A stretch of DNA of 56,043 nucleotides from an uncultured Eubacteriales bacterium (GTDB lineage: Bacteria > Bacillota > Clostridia > Saccharofermentanales > Fastidiosipilaceae): the NCBI GenBank assembly GCA_902373515.1, contig CABKML010000011.1:1-56043 (forward strand). The letters are read 5' to 3'. The notes beneath the pieces were generated by a model. The model was not told where the DNA came from. It made no database searches and saw nothing but the letters and a program-made list of their open reading frames with translations. This document shows, piece after piece, positions 9,657 through 18,279 of this stretch. A program made the position numbers and the translations under genes. The first letter of the stretch is position 1. Every line of letters starts with the position of its first letter.

Positions 9657-11997
9657 CTGGATATTTTACCCTTTCCTTAAACACTCCGGCGTAAACGCGC
9701 GTAAAAGCCGCCAATATTTTTTCAACATCATGGTAAGACAAACCGGAATTAATCAATTGATCCTGGCTGTTTTTGTCATGAAGGATTTTGCGCGATAATT
9801 CTTCCACTTCTTTTGAAGTGCGATAGCCGGTAGATTTCATCGCCGCTTCCAAAGAATCAGCCAACATAATAATTGCCGCTTCTTTACTGGTCGGACTCTC
9901 CCACGGATAGCGCCAATCATCTTTATTTACCGGTGCCAAATGCAGTTTTTCATGCTCTTTTTCCGCTTTTTTATAGAAATAGAAAAGAACGGTTGTTCCG
10001 TGATGCTGCTTGATAATATTAATCAAAGCCTGGGGCAAACGATAGCGCCGGGCAATTTTCTGTCCCATAGCTACATGACGGGTAATTATTTTATAGCTGC
10101 TTTCCGGTTGTAAATCATCATGCGGATTATAATCGTCCTGATTTTCCGTAAACATCAAAGGTTGTTCCAATTTACCGATATCATGGTAATAAGCGCCTAC
10201 TCGACACAGCAAAGTATTGGCCCCGACAGCTTCCGCAGCCGACTCGGCCAAGTTGGCTACCATCATAGAATGTTGATAAGTTCCCAGAGCTTCCATAAAC
10301 AGACGTTTCATAAGCGGTGCATCCGGTTGAGCCAAAGCTACCAGCCGCATCGGTGAAACGGCGGCAAAAGTAAAATCCAACAAAGGAATTATTCCGACTG
10401 CCAGCAAAGAACTCAGCAAGCCGTTCAAAACACACAAAGCTATTATCCGACAGGACTCCAATAAAGTCTGATTTTCAAAGACCACATAAACAGCAGCGCC
10501 CAAAAGCATGGCCAGAGTCGACGCAACAATAAGCAGCAGATAATTAACTTTTTGCTTGGAAAAACTCATAATTAAAATCATAATCAAAGTCGCAAAAGTG
10601 TAAACGACAAAATGACTGACAGTATTTTTACTGAGAATACTCAAAAAGATCACCAAATCCAAGCTCAAAAATAGAGCATCTCCGGCACTGAAATACACGA
10701 CTGCTATCAGGACAAAAAACGGAATGGGAATAAGCGACGCTGAAAGTTTCGACGTATATAAAGCAGCTAAAATAACCATCACGGCACTGGCGATCAAAAT
10801 AAAGTTGGAGCCTCTGCCGGCATTATAGTCGGACAAAGGTCCGTTCAAGTAAATAATACTCATGCCCAGGCAAACGATATACATGCACAGCAAAATCAAC
10901 AAATACTGATAATTGGGCGTAGATTCCTGCACCAACAAACCCAACTGTTTCAAATTTTCATACTGTGATTCACTGATGACGTCGTTATAATTGACAATTC
11001 TGGTACCGCGATGAATTTGCACCGGGTTTTTCATTGCCCGTTCATAAACCGTCGTACGCGCCTCTTTCGTCGCTTCAGCATCATAGCGCAAATTAGGAGC
11101 AAGCAAGCTGCGCAGAATCGGTGCTCCGACCCCGTACAAATCGGCATAACTTTTAACTGTTTCCACCAATTTACTGCACTTATGTGTAATAGTAATATCC
11201 AATTTTTCTTTGTTCAGATCCTGACTCATAATCGACTTGGCTACAGTCCGCAGTTCAATAACCAGCGACATGAACACACTCGGTTCAGCTTCCGCCAACA
11301 AGGTAGCCGATGCTCTTGAAACATAAACATTCCGGTCCCGACTGTAATCGTTGATTTTATCGGCGAGTTTCTGTAATGTCGCTTTATGCGGATAGGAGGC
11401 CTCAACTTTTTCTTTTACTTTATCTTTAACCTTCGCCGGTTCCAGTCTTTTAGCCGGGGCTGCCTGCGACTTGGAATCGCTTTCTTTATCCGCATCTTTA
11501 TCATTGTCATTATCTTTGTCCGCAGCCTTGTCTTTATCTTTTTCACCGTTTGCCGGCAAAGCGGCGTCCGTATCAGGTTTAGCGCCTTCTTCCGAATTTT
11601 CCGGGAATGTATTCTTAAAATCGGCCAGCGCATCGGACAATGTATCTTTCAATTTTTCGCCGCTGACTTGGGCAAAACCCTGCCATACAGGCAGACGGTA
11701 TTGATAAATTTGTGATAAATAATCATCCAGCTTTGCCAACGACTTGGCCGACATTTCTTCGGAACGAGCAAATATCGGGCTGATTGCGCTGGCTTCCGCT
11801 ATAGCTTTCAAACGAGTCGCATTGTAATCGACCAGACTGTGGGTCGCCACAATATCATACTGGGAAACCTGACCGACATGCAGATCATATTTTTCCGGCA
11901 AAAATTGCCAATAAATCACGCCTAAAAGTAATACAGACAAGCATAAGGCTATACTGTAACGTGCAAATTTACTTAACTTTCTGAAATCAAAACGCAT
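9640..11997 (-). CDS. pgpH: PgpH-type 7TM-HD cyclic-di-AMP phosphodiesterase
   Basis: Membrane HD-domain phosphodiesterase of the PgpH/YqfF family, which hydrolyses c-di-AMP. It has an N-terminal membrane segment (12-32), an extracellular 7TMR-HDED region, several membrane segments at about 363-540, and a cytoplasmic HD domain with the motif YHDIGKLEQP (His605-Asp606). An unusual Lys/Asp-rich stretch at about 133-200 lies in the extracellular part. It starts 3 bp after phoH and overlaps ybeY-era by 17 bp, suggesting translational coupling. Confidence 0.9.
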   Translation of the reverse strand: MRFDFRKLSKFARYSIALCLSVLLLGVIYWQFLPEKYDLHVGQVSQYDIVATHSLVDYNATRLKAIAEASAISPIFARSEEMSAKSLAKLDDYLSQIYQYRLPVWQGFAQVSGEKLKDTLSDALADFKNTFPENSEEGAKPDTDAALPANGEKDKDKAADKDNDNDKDADKESDSKSQAAPAKRLEPAKVKDKVKEKVEASYPHKATLQKLADKINDYSRDRNVYVSRASATLLAEAEPSVFMSLVIELRTVAKSIMSQDLNKEKLDITITHKCSKLVETVKSYADLYGVGAPILRSLLAPNLRYDAEATKEARTTVYERAMKNPVQIHRGTRIVNYNDVISESQYENLKQLGLLVQESTPNYQYLLILLCMYIVCLGMSIIYLNGPLSDYNAGRGSNFILIASAVMVILAALYTSKLSASLIPIPFFVLIAVVYFSAGDALFLSLDLVIFLSILSKNTVSHFVVYTFATLIMILIMSFSKQKVNYLLLIVASTLAMLLGAAVYVVFENQTLLESCRIIALCVLNGLLSSLLAVGIIPLLDFTFAAVSPMRLVALAQPDAPLMKRLFMEALGTYQHSMMVANLAESAAEAVGANTLLCRVGAYYHDIGKLEQPLMFTENQDDYNPHDDLQPESSYKIITRHVAMGQKIARRYRLPQALINIIKQHHGTTVLFYFYKKAEKEHEKLHLAPVNKDDWRYPWESPTSKEAAIIMLADSLEAAMKSTGYRTSKEVEELSRKILHDKNSQDQLINSGLSYHDVEKILAAFTRVYAGVFKERVKYPDVSKN

Positions 11998-12000
11998 AAA

Positions 12001-12987
12001 TCACCGTTCACTCTTTTTCCGGCGAAAACGAGCACCTTTTTCCTTGTCATACACTTCATACGCCGCTACAATTTTCTGGACTAAAGGATTACGTACGACA
12101 TCCAAATTGTTTAATTCAATAAATTTAATACTCTCTATATGCTGTAAAATCGGCTTAATAATCTGCAAACCGGAACGCTGCTTAATTTCCAGGTCAATCT
12201 GCGTCAAATCACCCGTCACGACAACTTTGGAATTGAATCCCAAGCGGGTCAGAAACATCTTCATCTGTTCCGGCGTTGTATTCTGCGCTTCATCCAGAAT
12301 AATAAAAGCATTATCCAACGTTCGGCCGCGCATATAGGCCAGAGGTGAAACTTCAATCAGACCTTTCTCCAAATTGCTCAGATACTGATCCACTCCCATA
12401 AGTTCCTGTAAAGCATCATATAGCGGACGCATATAAGGATCAACTTTTGTTTGTAAATCTCCCGGTAAAAATCCCAGTTTTTCCCCCGCTTCAACTGCCG
12501 GTCTGGTTAAAATGATACGATCTACTTCCTTTTTGCGGAAGGCGTTAACGGCAATTGCTACTGCCAAAAACGTTTTGCCCGTGCCGGCCGGTCCGATAGC
12601 AAAGGTTATTTCGTTATGCAGAATAGCTTTAACATAATTCGCCTGACCCTTGGTCTTAGCTTTAATTTCACGGCCTTTGGCTGTAACACAAACTAAATCG
12701 GGATTATAGCTTGCTACCTGTTCGCTATCTCCTGCCAATAAACTGTCAGCTAAATAGCAACTCGTCTGCTCCGTTAAATTATGTCCTTTACACAATAAAT
12801 CATACAAACGCTCAACAATTAAGGCTGCCTGCTCCATCTTGGCCTCATCTTCACCGTTCAGGACCAATCCGGCGGCCGCAGGCTCAATGGTGCAAAGAAA
12901 ATCCCGCTCCAAATTACGTACATTCTTGTTATATGCTCCTAAAAGCATCGAGCTTTGCGTCGGAGTCATTTCTATAATCTTTTGCAT
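12001..12987 (-). CDS. phoH: PhoH-family ATPase
   Basis: PhoH-like RNA-associated ATPase. Walker A is GPAGTGKT at 132-139, a Walker B-type IILDEAQN follows, and the core segment VEAGEKLGFLPGDL is the family hallmark. Length 328 is typical. ATG 12987 has AGAGGTGTT in front. It heads the conserved block phoH-pgpH-ybeY-era-recO. Confidence 0.93.
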   Translation of the reverse strand: MQKIIEMTPTQSSMLLGAYNKNVRNLERDFLCTIEPAAAGLVLNGEDEAKMEQAALIVERLYDLLCKGHNLTEQTSCYLADSLLAGDSEQVASYNPDLVCVTAKGREIKAKTKGQANYVKAILHNEITFAIGPAGTGKTFLAVAIAVNAFRKKEVDRIILTRPAVEAGEKLGFLPGDLQTKVDPYMRPLYDALQELMGVDQYLSNLEKGLIEVSPLAYMRGRTLDNAFIILDEAQNTTPEQMKMFLTRLGFNSKVVVTGDLTQIDLEIKQRSGLQIIKPILQHIESIKFIELNNLDVVRNPLVQKIVAAYEVYDKEKGARFRRKKSER

Positions 12988-13057
12988 AACACCTCTGCGT
13001 TAATTATAACATTAATAAAAGAAAGTCTTCACTTTGCCGATTCCGGACAGGTTACTG

Positions 13058-14146
13058 TTAGATTATACCATTTTCCGCTAATTGCAAAGCAGAATTGAAA
13101 TAAGCCGGCAAGGGAGAAAGAAAAGCCATTTTTTCCAGAGTTATCGGATGGGTGAATTCCAACTTCCGCGCATGCAGACATTGACCTGCAGGCAGATTAA
13201 CGGCAGCCGGAAATTTTTTCGCACCATACAGCACATCGCCCACCAAAGGATGCTGCAAAGCCGCCAAATGTGCTCGGATTTGATGGGTTCTTCCCGTTTC
13301 CAGACTTGCTTCCACATAGGCACAGTTAACATATTGTTTGAGCAAAGTAATATGCGTGACAGCCTGTTTACCGTCCGGAACGATCGCCTTCCGCAAGGGA
13401 TTCCGGCTGTCTCGTCCCAAAGCTCCCTGTATTTTAAACTTACTTTCAGAAAAGACGCCTTCGGCCAAAGCCCGATAGATGCGCTTAACGGCATGCACCT
13501 GTAAATCGGCCTGTAATCGACTTTGAGCCGCTTTAGTCTTAGCCACAATAAGCAATCCGGAAGTGTCCTTATCTATGCGGTGAACTAAATAAGGTTTAAC
13601 ATTATCTCCCTCTTTGTTCTGCAAATAATATAAAACGCCCTGCAACAAAGTATGATGCCAATTTCCCGCTGCCGGATGCACAACTATTCCTTTCTCTTTA
13701 TCCAGGACCAATAAATATTCATCTTCATAAATAATATTGAGCGGCAAATACTCCGCCTGTAAAAAGTAATTATCCAAGGCGGCTAACGGCGGCAGAAAAA
13801 AGTAAATTTCATCTTTGTCGCTCTTGTAGCTCGGTTTTCTGGCACACCAAGACCAATATGCCAACGCCAATTGCCGTTGCGCCTGTAAAATGGAAGCTGC
13901 CGGCAATTGCTGCTCTTCCAATTTACCTGTCAAAGCGACAATTTCAGCTTGCCAACTTCTAAGTTCACTCGGCTGTTTGAGCGGTGCCAGACACGGAGCT
14001 TTTAAGAAGCGAGTAATCTCGCTGCGACTGAACGGCAAAACTTGAGCTAAGGCCTGATCCAAGCGGACGCCGGCAGGCAGCAGAACCTGTTGCCCCTGAC
14101 CCAGAATTTTTTGCAGTTCCCAATCGTTTTCACTTATTTCGCTCAT
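13058..14146 (-). CDS. RluD-family 23S rRNA pseudouridine synthase
   Basis: Pseudouridine synthase of the RsuA/RluA superfamily. An S4-like N-terminal segment (DQALAQVLPFSRSEITRFLK) is followed by the catalytic domain with HRIDKDTSGLLIVAK, whose Asp is the nucleophile, and GRTHQIRAHLA. It lies directly after lspA, the standard Bacillota arrangement. I start it at ATG 14146, which has AGGTGA at good spacing, rather than GTG 14155. The exact target uridines cannot be deduced. An insertion of about 30 residues between S4 and the catalytic domain makes it slightly long (362). Confidence 0.88.
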   Translation of the reverse strand: MSEISENDWELQKILGQGQQVLLPAGVRLDQALAQVLPFSRSEITRFLKAPCLAPLKQPSELRSWQAEIVALTGKLEEQQLPAASILQAQRQLALAYWSWCARKPSYKSDKDEIYFFLPPLAALDNYFLQAEYLPLNIIYEDEYLLVLDKEKGIVVHPAAGNWHHTLLQGVLYYLQNKEGDNVKPYLVHRIDKDTSGLLIVAKTKAAQSRLQADLQVHAVKRIYRALAEGVFSESKFKIQGALGRDSRNPLRKAIVPDGKQAVTHITLLKQYVNCAYVEASLETGRTHQIRAHLAALQHPLVGDVLYGAKKFPAAVNLPAGQCLHARKLEFTHPITLEKMAFLSPLPAYFNSALQLAENGII

Positions 14147-14645
14147 CAGTTTCACCTGTTAATTTTTTATTTTCATATAAAAGCGGCAAATGCAAACGGC
14201 CGGTTAAAAGCAACAACAACAAAAGCAGAATTCCCAAAGTTATGTAGCTGTCGGCACCGTTAAAGGTCGGAAAATGCCAATTCCCGAGATGAAAATCAAC
14301 AAAATCTACAACTTTATGCAAATACACCCGGTCGCATAAATTGCCGAGAGAACCGGCAATAATTAAAGCTAAGCCCAATTTAGCCGGCGCATCGAGTTGC
14401 CGGCGGAAGCAATAAAAATAGCAGGCCAAAGCTACGCTGCAAAACAGCGAGCAAAAGCTCAATAAGTAAATACCGAAATTCGTATCGGCCAAAAAACTCC
14501 AGGCCGCCCCGGTGTTAAAAGCCAAGCTCAAATTGAGCCAGGGAAATATTACAAGGTCACCGTTTATTTCCAGATAATGCCAAAAATTGTATTTCAACAT
14601 CTGATCAATTACAACTAACAAAATAACTATTATGGGGTAGACCAT
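14130..14645 (-). CDS. lspA: Lipoprotein signal peptidase II
   Basis: Membrane aspartyl peptidase that removes the signal peptide of diacylated prolipoproteins. Four hydrophobic segments are visible. The catalytic Asp motifs are NLCDR and FNGADSYI. Start: GGAGG precedes both GTG 14651 and ATG 14645; I chose the ATG, but the GTG is possible. It overlaps the end of the upstream lipoprotein gene and, by 17 bp, the pseudouridine synthase. Confidence 0.92.
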   Translation of the reverse strand: MVYPIIVILLVVIDQMLKYNFWHYLEINGDLVIFPWLNLSLAFNTGAAWSFLADTNFGIYLLSFCSLFCSVALACYFYCFRRQLDAPAKLGLALIIAGSLGNLCDRVYLHKVVDFVDFHLGNWHFPTFNGADSYITLGILLLLLLLLTGRLHLPLLYENKKLTGETDERNK

Positions 14646-16615
14646 ATCCACAAATCCTCCACTCCCGCCAACGGGTTTAAAGCAAACGGTGCCAATTCGC
14701 CGCGCAAGCTGTCCTGTAAGTATAATGCCCGATTATACTTTAATAAAGGCATATTATTGGTATACTGGTATAATTCACTGAACTTCTGCTGATAAGTCAC
14801 ATTTTCCAAAGGACTCAGCATCGAATCGGTTAATTTTATTTCCTCCAAATCGTCAATTATGCTCTGTGCCTGCTTCGGATAGAGATAAAATTCCGGCAAA
14901 AAAGCCTGGGTATAATTTCGCCGCCAGAATCTGCCGTTACTGAGCTCTTTCAATTCATAACCGATATCGGGTATACGGTGAGTCAGCAACGGATATATGG
15001 CAATATCCCACGGTTTTTGTTTGACTGCGTTTTGAAAGTTGCTCAACGCTACGGACGTAAACTCGGCCTTTAAGCCTATCTCGGTGAATTTTTGCTGTAA
15101 ACGGCTGATAATATCGGCCCCGAAACTTAAATTTGCAGGAATTATAATTTGCCATTTTTTTTGCTTAAAATCTCCGGCCAAATTTTTCCGTTCACGAATC
15201 AAACGATTAAGCGGATAAGCGGGAATTAATTTATAAGGTCGAAATAATTCATCGGTAAAATTGTAGGCCGCAGGCGATAAAGCCGGATCAACTTCCCGAA
15301 AAAGAAATTTATCATTGTAAAAGCTGCTTAATTTGCTTTTAAGCAGTTGCACATCGGCATAATAATCCGCCAATTTTTCCTGTTGTTCCTGACTGCCGGC
15401 AGCATCGGCAATCTGCGGCCGATTAAAAGTTAAATTAACCGCCGCTTCGGAATGGAAAACATAATGTTCCCGCGCCTTTAATTCATCCGTATAAGCAGGC
15501 CAGGTATAACACAAATCAATATTTTTGGCTAAAAAAGCAGAGACAGCCGCATCTTCCGAAGGATAATCGAACACGGCAAAGCGCTGAATTAATGAATTAA
15601 AATATTTCGGTCGTTCGCCCAAAGAGCGTTGTTTAGCAAAAGCATATGCTTCCTTAAGTTGTTTAATTTCTGCTGCAGTTTCGCTGTCCGTCTGCCTGTA
15701 ATGACTGAGGCTGTAAGCACCGGAAGCAGTAAAATTATTCAAGCCCTTGTTATACAATTCATTACTTTTAACGATAGGAAAAGTTAAGGCGTAAGCTAAG
15801 AACAAATCAGGTTTCTTCAAATAAAAGCGCAAGCCGTATGCTCCTATTTGTTCAACTTTATCTACGGACTGCAAAGTTTGATAATACGGGGAAACTTGAG
15901 CCAATTTAGATTCGAAGTTATCATTTTTCGGTATTGCCAACAAATTGAAAGCTTTAATAACGTCGTAGGCATCTATCGGCGTTTTGTCGGCGTACATCGC
16001 CTGTTCATCCAAAGTAATTTCCAAAACTTTCATATCGTTGGAATAGCGATAAGATTTAACCAGATCCTTGGTTAAGCGCTTGTATTTATCAATGCGAAAA
16101 AGGCTTCTGAACAGCAAGCGGGTGATTACCTGATCATATTCATCCCGCTCAACAAAAGGATGATAATCAGCGGCATCAACAAGTGCCAGGCGCAAGACTT
16201 TCTGCTTAAAAACCGGAACATTCTGCAAACTGCTGATATTTTTCAAAGCTGCATCACGGTCAAATTTGTTCTCCGCCTCCCGGCCTAACGCCTGACGAAT
16301 TTTCCCCTGCGGCGTTAAAGTTGCAGACGGCGAGCCTGCCTGTTTCAAGGGTGCTGTTTCCTTTTTGGTGCCCTTATCGTCGGCAGTGGAAGGTTTCGGT
16401 GCTGTAACTGTCGTTTTCGGCCGGTCCGTCTGATTTCCCGGTAACCCGTTCAGCGGCAACATTTTAGAATCGGATTCTCCGCTTTTAACACCCAAGTCAC
16501 GCTTGTAAAGCGGACGCTCGGCAATTTTGGCATGGCAGGAAGTTAACAGCAGCATCAAGCCCAAAATAAGGCTCAAGCTCTTTTTGTTTTTGCCGATTGC
16601 TCCCAACTTACCCAT
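14630..16615 (-). CDS. Solute-binding lipoprotein, ABC peptide/nickel (family 5)
   Basis: Extracytoplasmic solute-binding protein of the OppA/DppA type. A lipoprotein signal peptide with lipobox LLTSC (Cys at about 28) is followed by a low-complexity Pro/Lys/Thr linker to about residue 125 and then the SBP_bac_5 fold. That fold is recognised from the MYADKTPIDAYDVIKAFN and FASGAYSL-type segments. No permease or ATPase genes are adjacent, so it is an orphan binding protein. Its 3' end overlaps lspA, the peptidase that would process it. Ligand unknown. No strong SD precedes ATG 16615. Confidence 0.8.
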   Translation of the reverse strand: MGKLGAIGKNKKSLSLILGLMLLLTSCHAKIAERPLYKRDLGVKSGESDSKMLPLNGLPGNQTDRPKTTVTAPKPSTADDKGTKKETAPLKQAGSPSATLTPQGKIRQALGREAENKFDRDAALKNISSLQNVPVFKQKVLRLALVDAADYHPFVERDEYDQVITRLLFRSLFRIDKYKRLTKDLVKSYRYSNDMKVLEITLDEQAMYADKTPIDAYDVIKAFNLLAIPKNDNFESKLAQVSPYYQTLQSVDKVEQIGAYGLRFYLKKPDLFLAYALTFPIVKSNELYNKGLNNFTASGAYSLSHYRQTDSETAAEIKQLKEAYAFAKQRSLGERPKYFNSLIQRFAVFDYPSEDAAVSAFLAKNIDLCYTWPAYTDELKAREHYVFHSEAAVNLTFNRPQIADAAGSQEQQEKLADYYADVQLLKSKLSSFYNDKFLFREVDPALSPAAYNFTDELFRPYKLIPAYPLNRLIRERKNLAGDFKQKKWQIIIPANLSFGADIISRLQQKFTEIGLKAEFTSVALSNFQNAVKQKPWDIAIYPLLTHRIPDIGYELKELSNGRFWRRNYTQAFLPEFYLYPKQAQSIIDDLEEIKLTDSMLSPLENVTYQQKFSELYQYTNNMPLLKYNRALYLQDSLRGELAPFALNPLAGVEDLWIWSTP

Positions 16616-16869
16616 TATTTTTATTTATAAACCGCCTTTGTCTTTTGTCCAAACTAAATCAGTCATTCAATTTTACCATAATAATCTCTGATAGTAATGT
16701 TGTGTAACTCTTGCTTGATAACTCGACCGGAGCTATTACATACTTATTATACCTAAGAAAGTATTATAAGTTTTCCGCACAAAATCCGGGCACAAGCTCC
16801 CGAATTTTTCGTAACTCGCGCAATCAACACATCATAAGCCCGACATGACGCAAACTCGTATTATTTCGC

Positions 16870-16901
16870 AAATAAAAAAGGTCTTACAGATGTAAGACCT
16901 T
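16870..16901 (-). terminator. Terminator of tRNA-Lys
   Basis: An 11-bp perfect stem AAGGTCTTACA/TGTAAGACCTT with a 2-nt loop as written (so a slightly shorter stem in practice) is followed on the minus strand by TTTTTTATTT. It lies 7 bp beyond the tRNA 3' end. Confidence 0.88.
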
Positions 16902-16907
16902 CAAAAA

Positions 16908-16980
16908 TGCACCCTTGGGGACTCGAACCCCAGGCCCACTGATTAAGAGTCAGTTGCTCTACCAACTGAGCTAAGGGTGC
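16908..16980 (-). tRNA. tRNA-Lys (anticodon CTT)
   Basis: 73 nt. Acceptor GCACCCT/AGGGTGC, D arm GCTC/GAGC, anticodon stem ACTGA/TCAGT with loop CTCTTAA (anticodon CTT, reads AAG), T arm TGGGG/CCCCA with TTCGAGT. CCA is not encoded. It has its own promoter and terminator. Confidence 0.96.
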
Positions 16981-17000
16981 ATAACAAAATCAGCTTCTGT

Positions 17001-17029
17001 ATAATACCTCTCATACCGGTAGCTGTCAA
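17001..17029 (-). promoter_or_regulatory. Promoter of tRNA-Lys
   Basis: Minus strand TTGACA, a 17-bp spacer, then TATTAT: a near-perfect sigma-A promoter 20 bp before the tRNA 5' end. Confidence 0.88.
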
Positions 17030-17315
17030 GGGATGATACAACTTAATTTGTGAACATTTCCAATAAAAGTCCGCATGCATTCTTTTCTATGCCGCATGCT
17101 CTCTTCAACAATAAAGTAAACGTTTGTTTACATAACCGACATTTATTAAAAGTATTTATTTTCTTCGCTGTTCCCGGCTCTCAGTATCGCGCCTAATTTC
17201 CCTGCTTTCAAAGGAGATATGCTGCTTATAATCTTGGGGTTTGTGCAGAATGCTGAAATATTTATTTTACAATTAAGCAATATGCTGAAATTATACCAAA
17301 AACTTATGCGCTTCG
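17030..17315. other. Non-coding stretch between tRNA-Lys and the secreted-protein pair
   Basis: No convincing gene. It holds a dyad GTAAAC-GTTT-GTTTAC at 17116-17131 and two GCATGC hexamers at about 17073-17100. A frame starting at 17219 runs through the promoter at 17316 and overlaps the next gene, so I do not accept it. Confidence 0.5.
17116..17131. repeat. Short palindrome, possible operator
   Basis: Inverted repeat GTAAAC/GTTTAC separated by GTTT. It resembles operator half-sites of LacI-type regulators but could be chance. It lies roughly 200 bp before the -35 of the plus-strand gene pair, so a link to that promoter is unproven. Confidence 0.3.
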
Positions 17316-17344
17316 TTGACAAAAAAAAAGAATATCTTTATTGT
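17316..17344 (+). promoter_or_regulatory. Promoter of the two small secreted-protein genes
   Basis: TTGACA, a 17-bp A-rich spacer and TATTGT. The transcript would start near 17351, about 65 nt before the start codon at 17418. Confidence 0.65.
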
Positions 17345-17417
17345 GAATACGTGCTTACAAATAAGCAACAACGCATTGAAGCTCTGAAAGCAGTGGCTTC
17401 ATATATGGGAGGTTATT

Positions 17418-17813
17418 ATGAAAAAAATTTTAGCATCAGTAATGCTTTTTTTAACGCTTTTTAGCGTTATTAGTGTTGATAGTTTTGCGATATGCAAATC
17501 TATTAATGAAATACGCCCTAGATCATATCAATGGGATGTAACATATTATGGTTATTGTTCCGGCAACATGATTACTATAACATATAATTATGAAATACCT
17601 ACAAGATTACCGATTGTCAAAACTGAAAAAAGATTAGTTATTCCCGGTAAAGATGAATTTGGCGGATTCCTAACACCTATAGTTTTATATAGGTACATAG
17701 ATACAGAAGGAAACATCATTACTCCTTATTTTGACTTTATCGAAAATAAGCAAAACGCAAGAAGAAATGAAGGTTATGACGGTCCTTGCCCCACTAGTCT
17801 GGAATGGGAATAA
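17418..17813 (+). CDS. Small secreted protein, unknown function
   Basis: 131 residues. An N-terminal signal peptide (MKKILASVMLFLTLF..) with a likely cleavage after SFA near residue 24 predicts export. The mature part has three Cys and aromatic-rich strands (QWDVTYYGYCSG), with no family I recognise. GGGAGGTTATT precedes the ATG, giving a strong SD. The next gene begins 14 bp downstream with a nearly identical SD and start (GGAGGTTATTATGAAAAA), suggesting one mRNA and perhaps an ancient duplication of the leader. Their plus orientation differs from the surrounding minus-strand genes. The segment is AT-rich. Confidence 0.65.
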   Translation: MKKILASVMLFLTLFSVISVDSFAICKSINEIRPRSYQWDVTYYGYCSGNMITITYNYEIPTRLPIVKTEKRLVIPGKDEFGGFLTPIVLYRYIDTEGNIITPYFDFIENKQNARRNEGYDGPCPTSLEWE

Positions 17814-17827
17814 TATAGGAGGTTATT

Positions 17828-18199
17828 ATGAAAAATGCAAAAAAGCTTTTGGCATTTTTGTTATTAGCAGCTCTCATGCCGCTCTGCTTAGTCGCCTGCC
17901 AAAGTAAGTCTAAAGCTTTCAAAGTTGTTGACTATTTAACAACCGATTGGGATAGCAAGCGCGTAGTAATTGAAGGAAAAATATACAACAACTCCAAAGA
18001 TATCAAAGAAAATGTCGTTTTACATTATCACGTAGAAATGAAAGACGGTAAAAAAGCGGATCTGGGCGAAATAAAATTCCCGCAGCTCAAAGCGAACGGC
18101 GATTATCAGGAATATAAATTAGATGTTCATGATAAAGCAATGCAAATCAAAAACTTCGATTTACGCAATGTCAAATCTTTTGCTGCAGATATTCAATAA
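17828..18199 (+). CDS. Small lipoprotein, FxLYD-like
   Basis: 123 residues with a lipoprotein signal peptide and lipobox LVAC (Cys at about 24). The mature part has a beta-rich pattern (VVIEGKIYNNSKDIKENVVLHYHVEMKDG..GEIKFPQLKANGDYQEYKLDV) that resembles FxLYD/DUF-type extracellular domains. This is a resemblance only. A terminator follows directly. It forms a bicistronic unit with the upstream secreted-protein gene; both products should be at the cell surface. Substrate or partner unknown. Confidence 0.72.
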   Translation: MKNAKKLLAFLLLAALMPLCLVACQSKSKAFKVVDYLTTDWDSKRVVIEGKIYNNSKDIKENVVLHYHVEMKDGKKADLGEIKFPQLKANGDYQEYKLDVHDKAMQIKNFDLRNVKSFAADIQ

Positions 18200-18223
18200 A
18201 GCTCATATTAAGCATAATTGCTG

Positions 18224-18250
18224 ACCGGTTTCCCTGCAAACCGGTTTTTT
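18224..18250 (+). terminator. Rho-independent terminator
   Basis: 8-bp stem ACCGGTTT/AAACCGGT followed by TTTTT on the plus strand, 24 bp after the lipoprotein stop codon. It closes the plus-strand pair. Confidence 0.88.
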
Positions 18251-18279
18251 CTGCCCTTTTTCAGCCCGAACTTTCCGCC

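Noticed and set aside
11386..11715. Open frames on the opposite strand across the charged part of pgpH.
   Set aside because: They mirror the repetitive Lys/Asp codons of the real gene, lack SDs and have no motifs.
17219..17464. A plus-strand frame of 81 codons with AAAGGAG close to its ATG.
   Set aside because: The SD is only 2 nt from the ATG, the frame crosses the strong promoter at 17316 and it ends inside the next gene. The protein has no signal or motif.
16908..18250. Genomic island integrated at tRNA-Lys.
   Set aside because: The tRNA 3' end faces away from the plus-strand gene pair, and no integrase or repeated tRNA end was seen.
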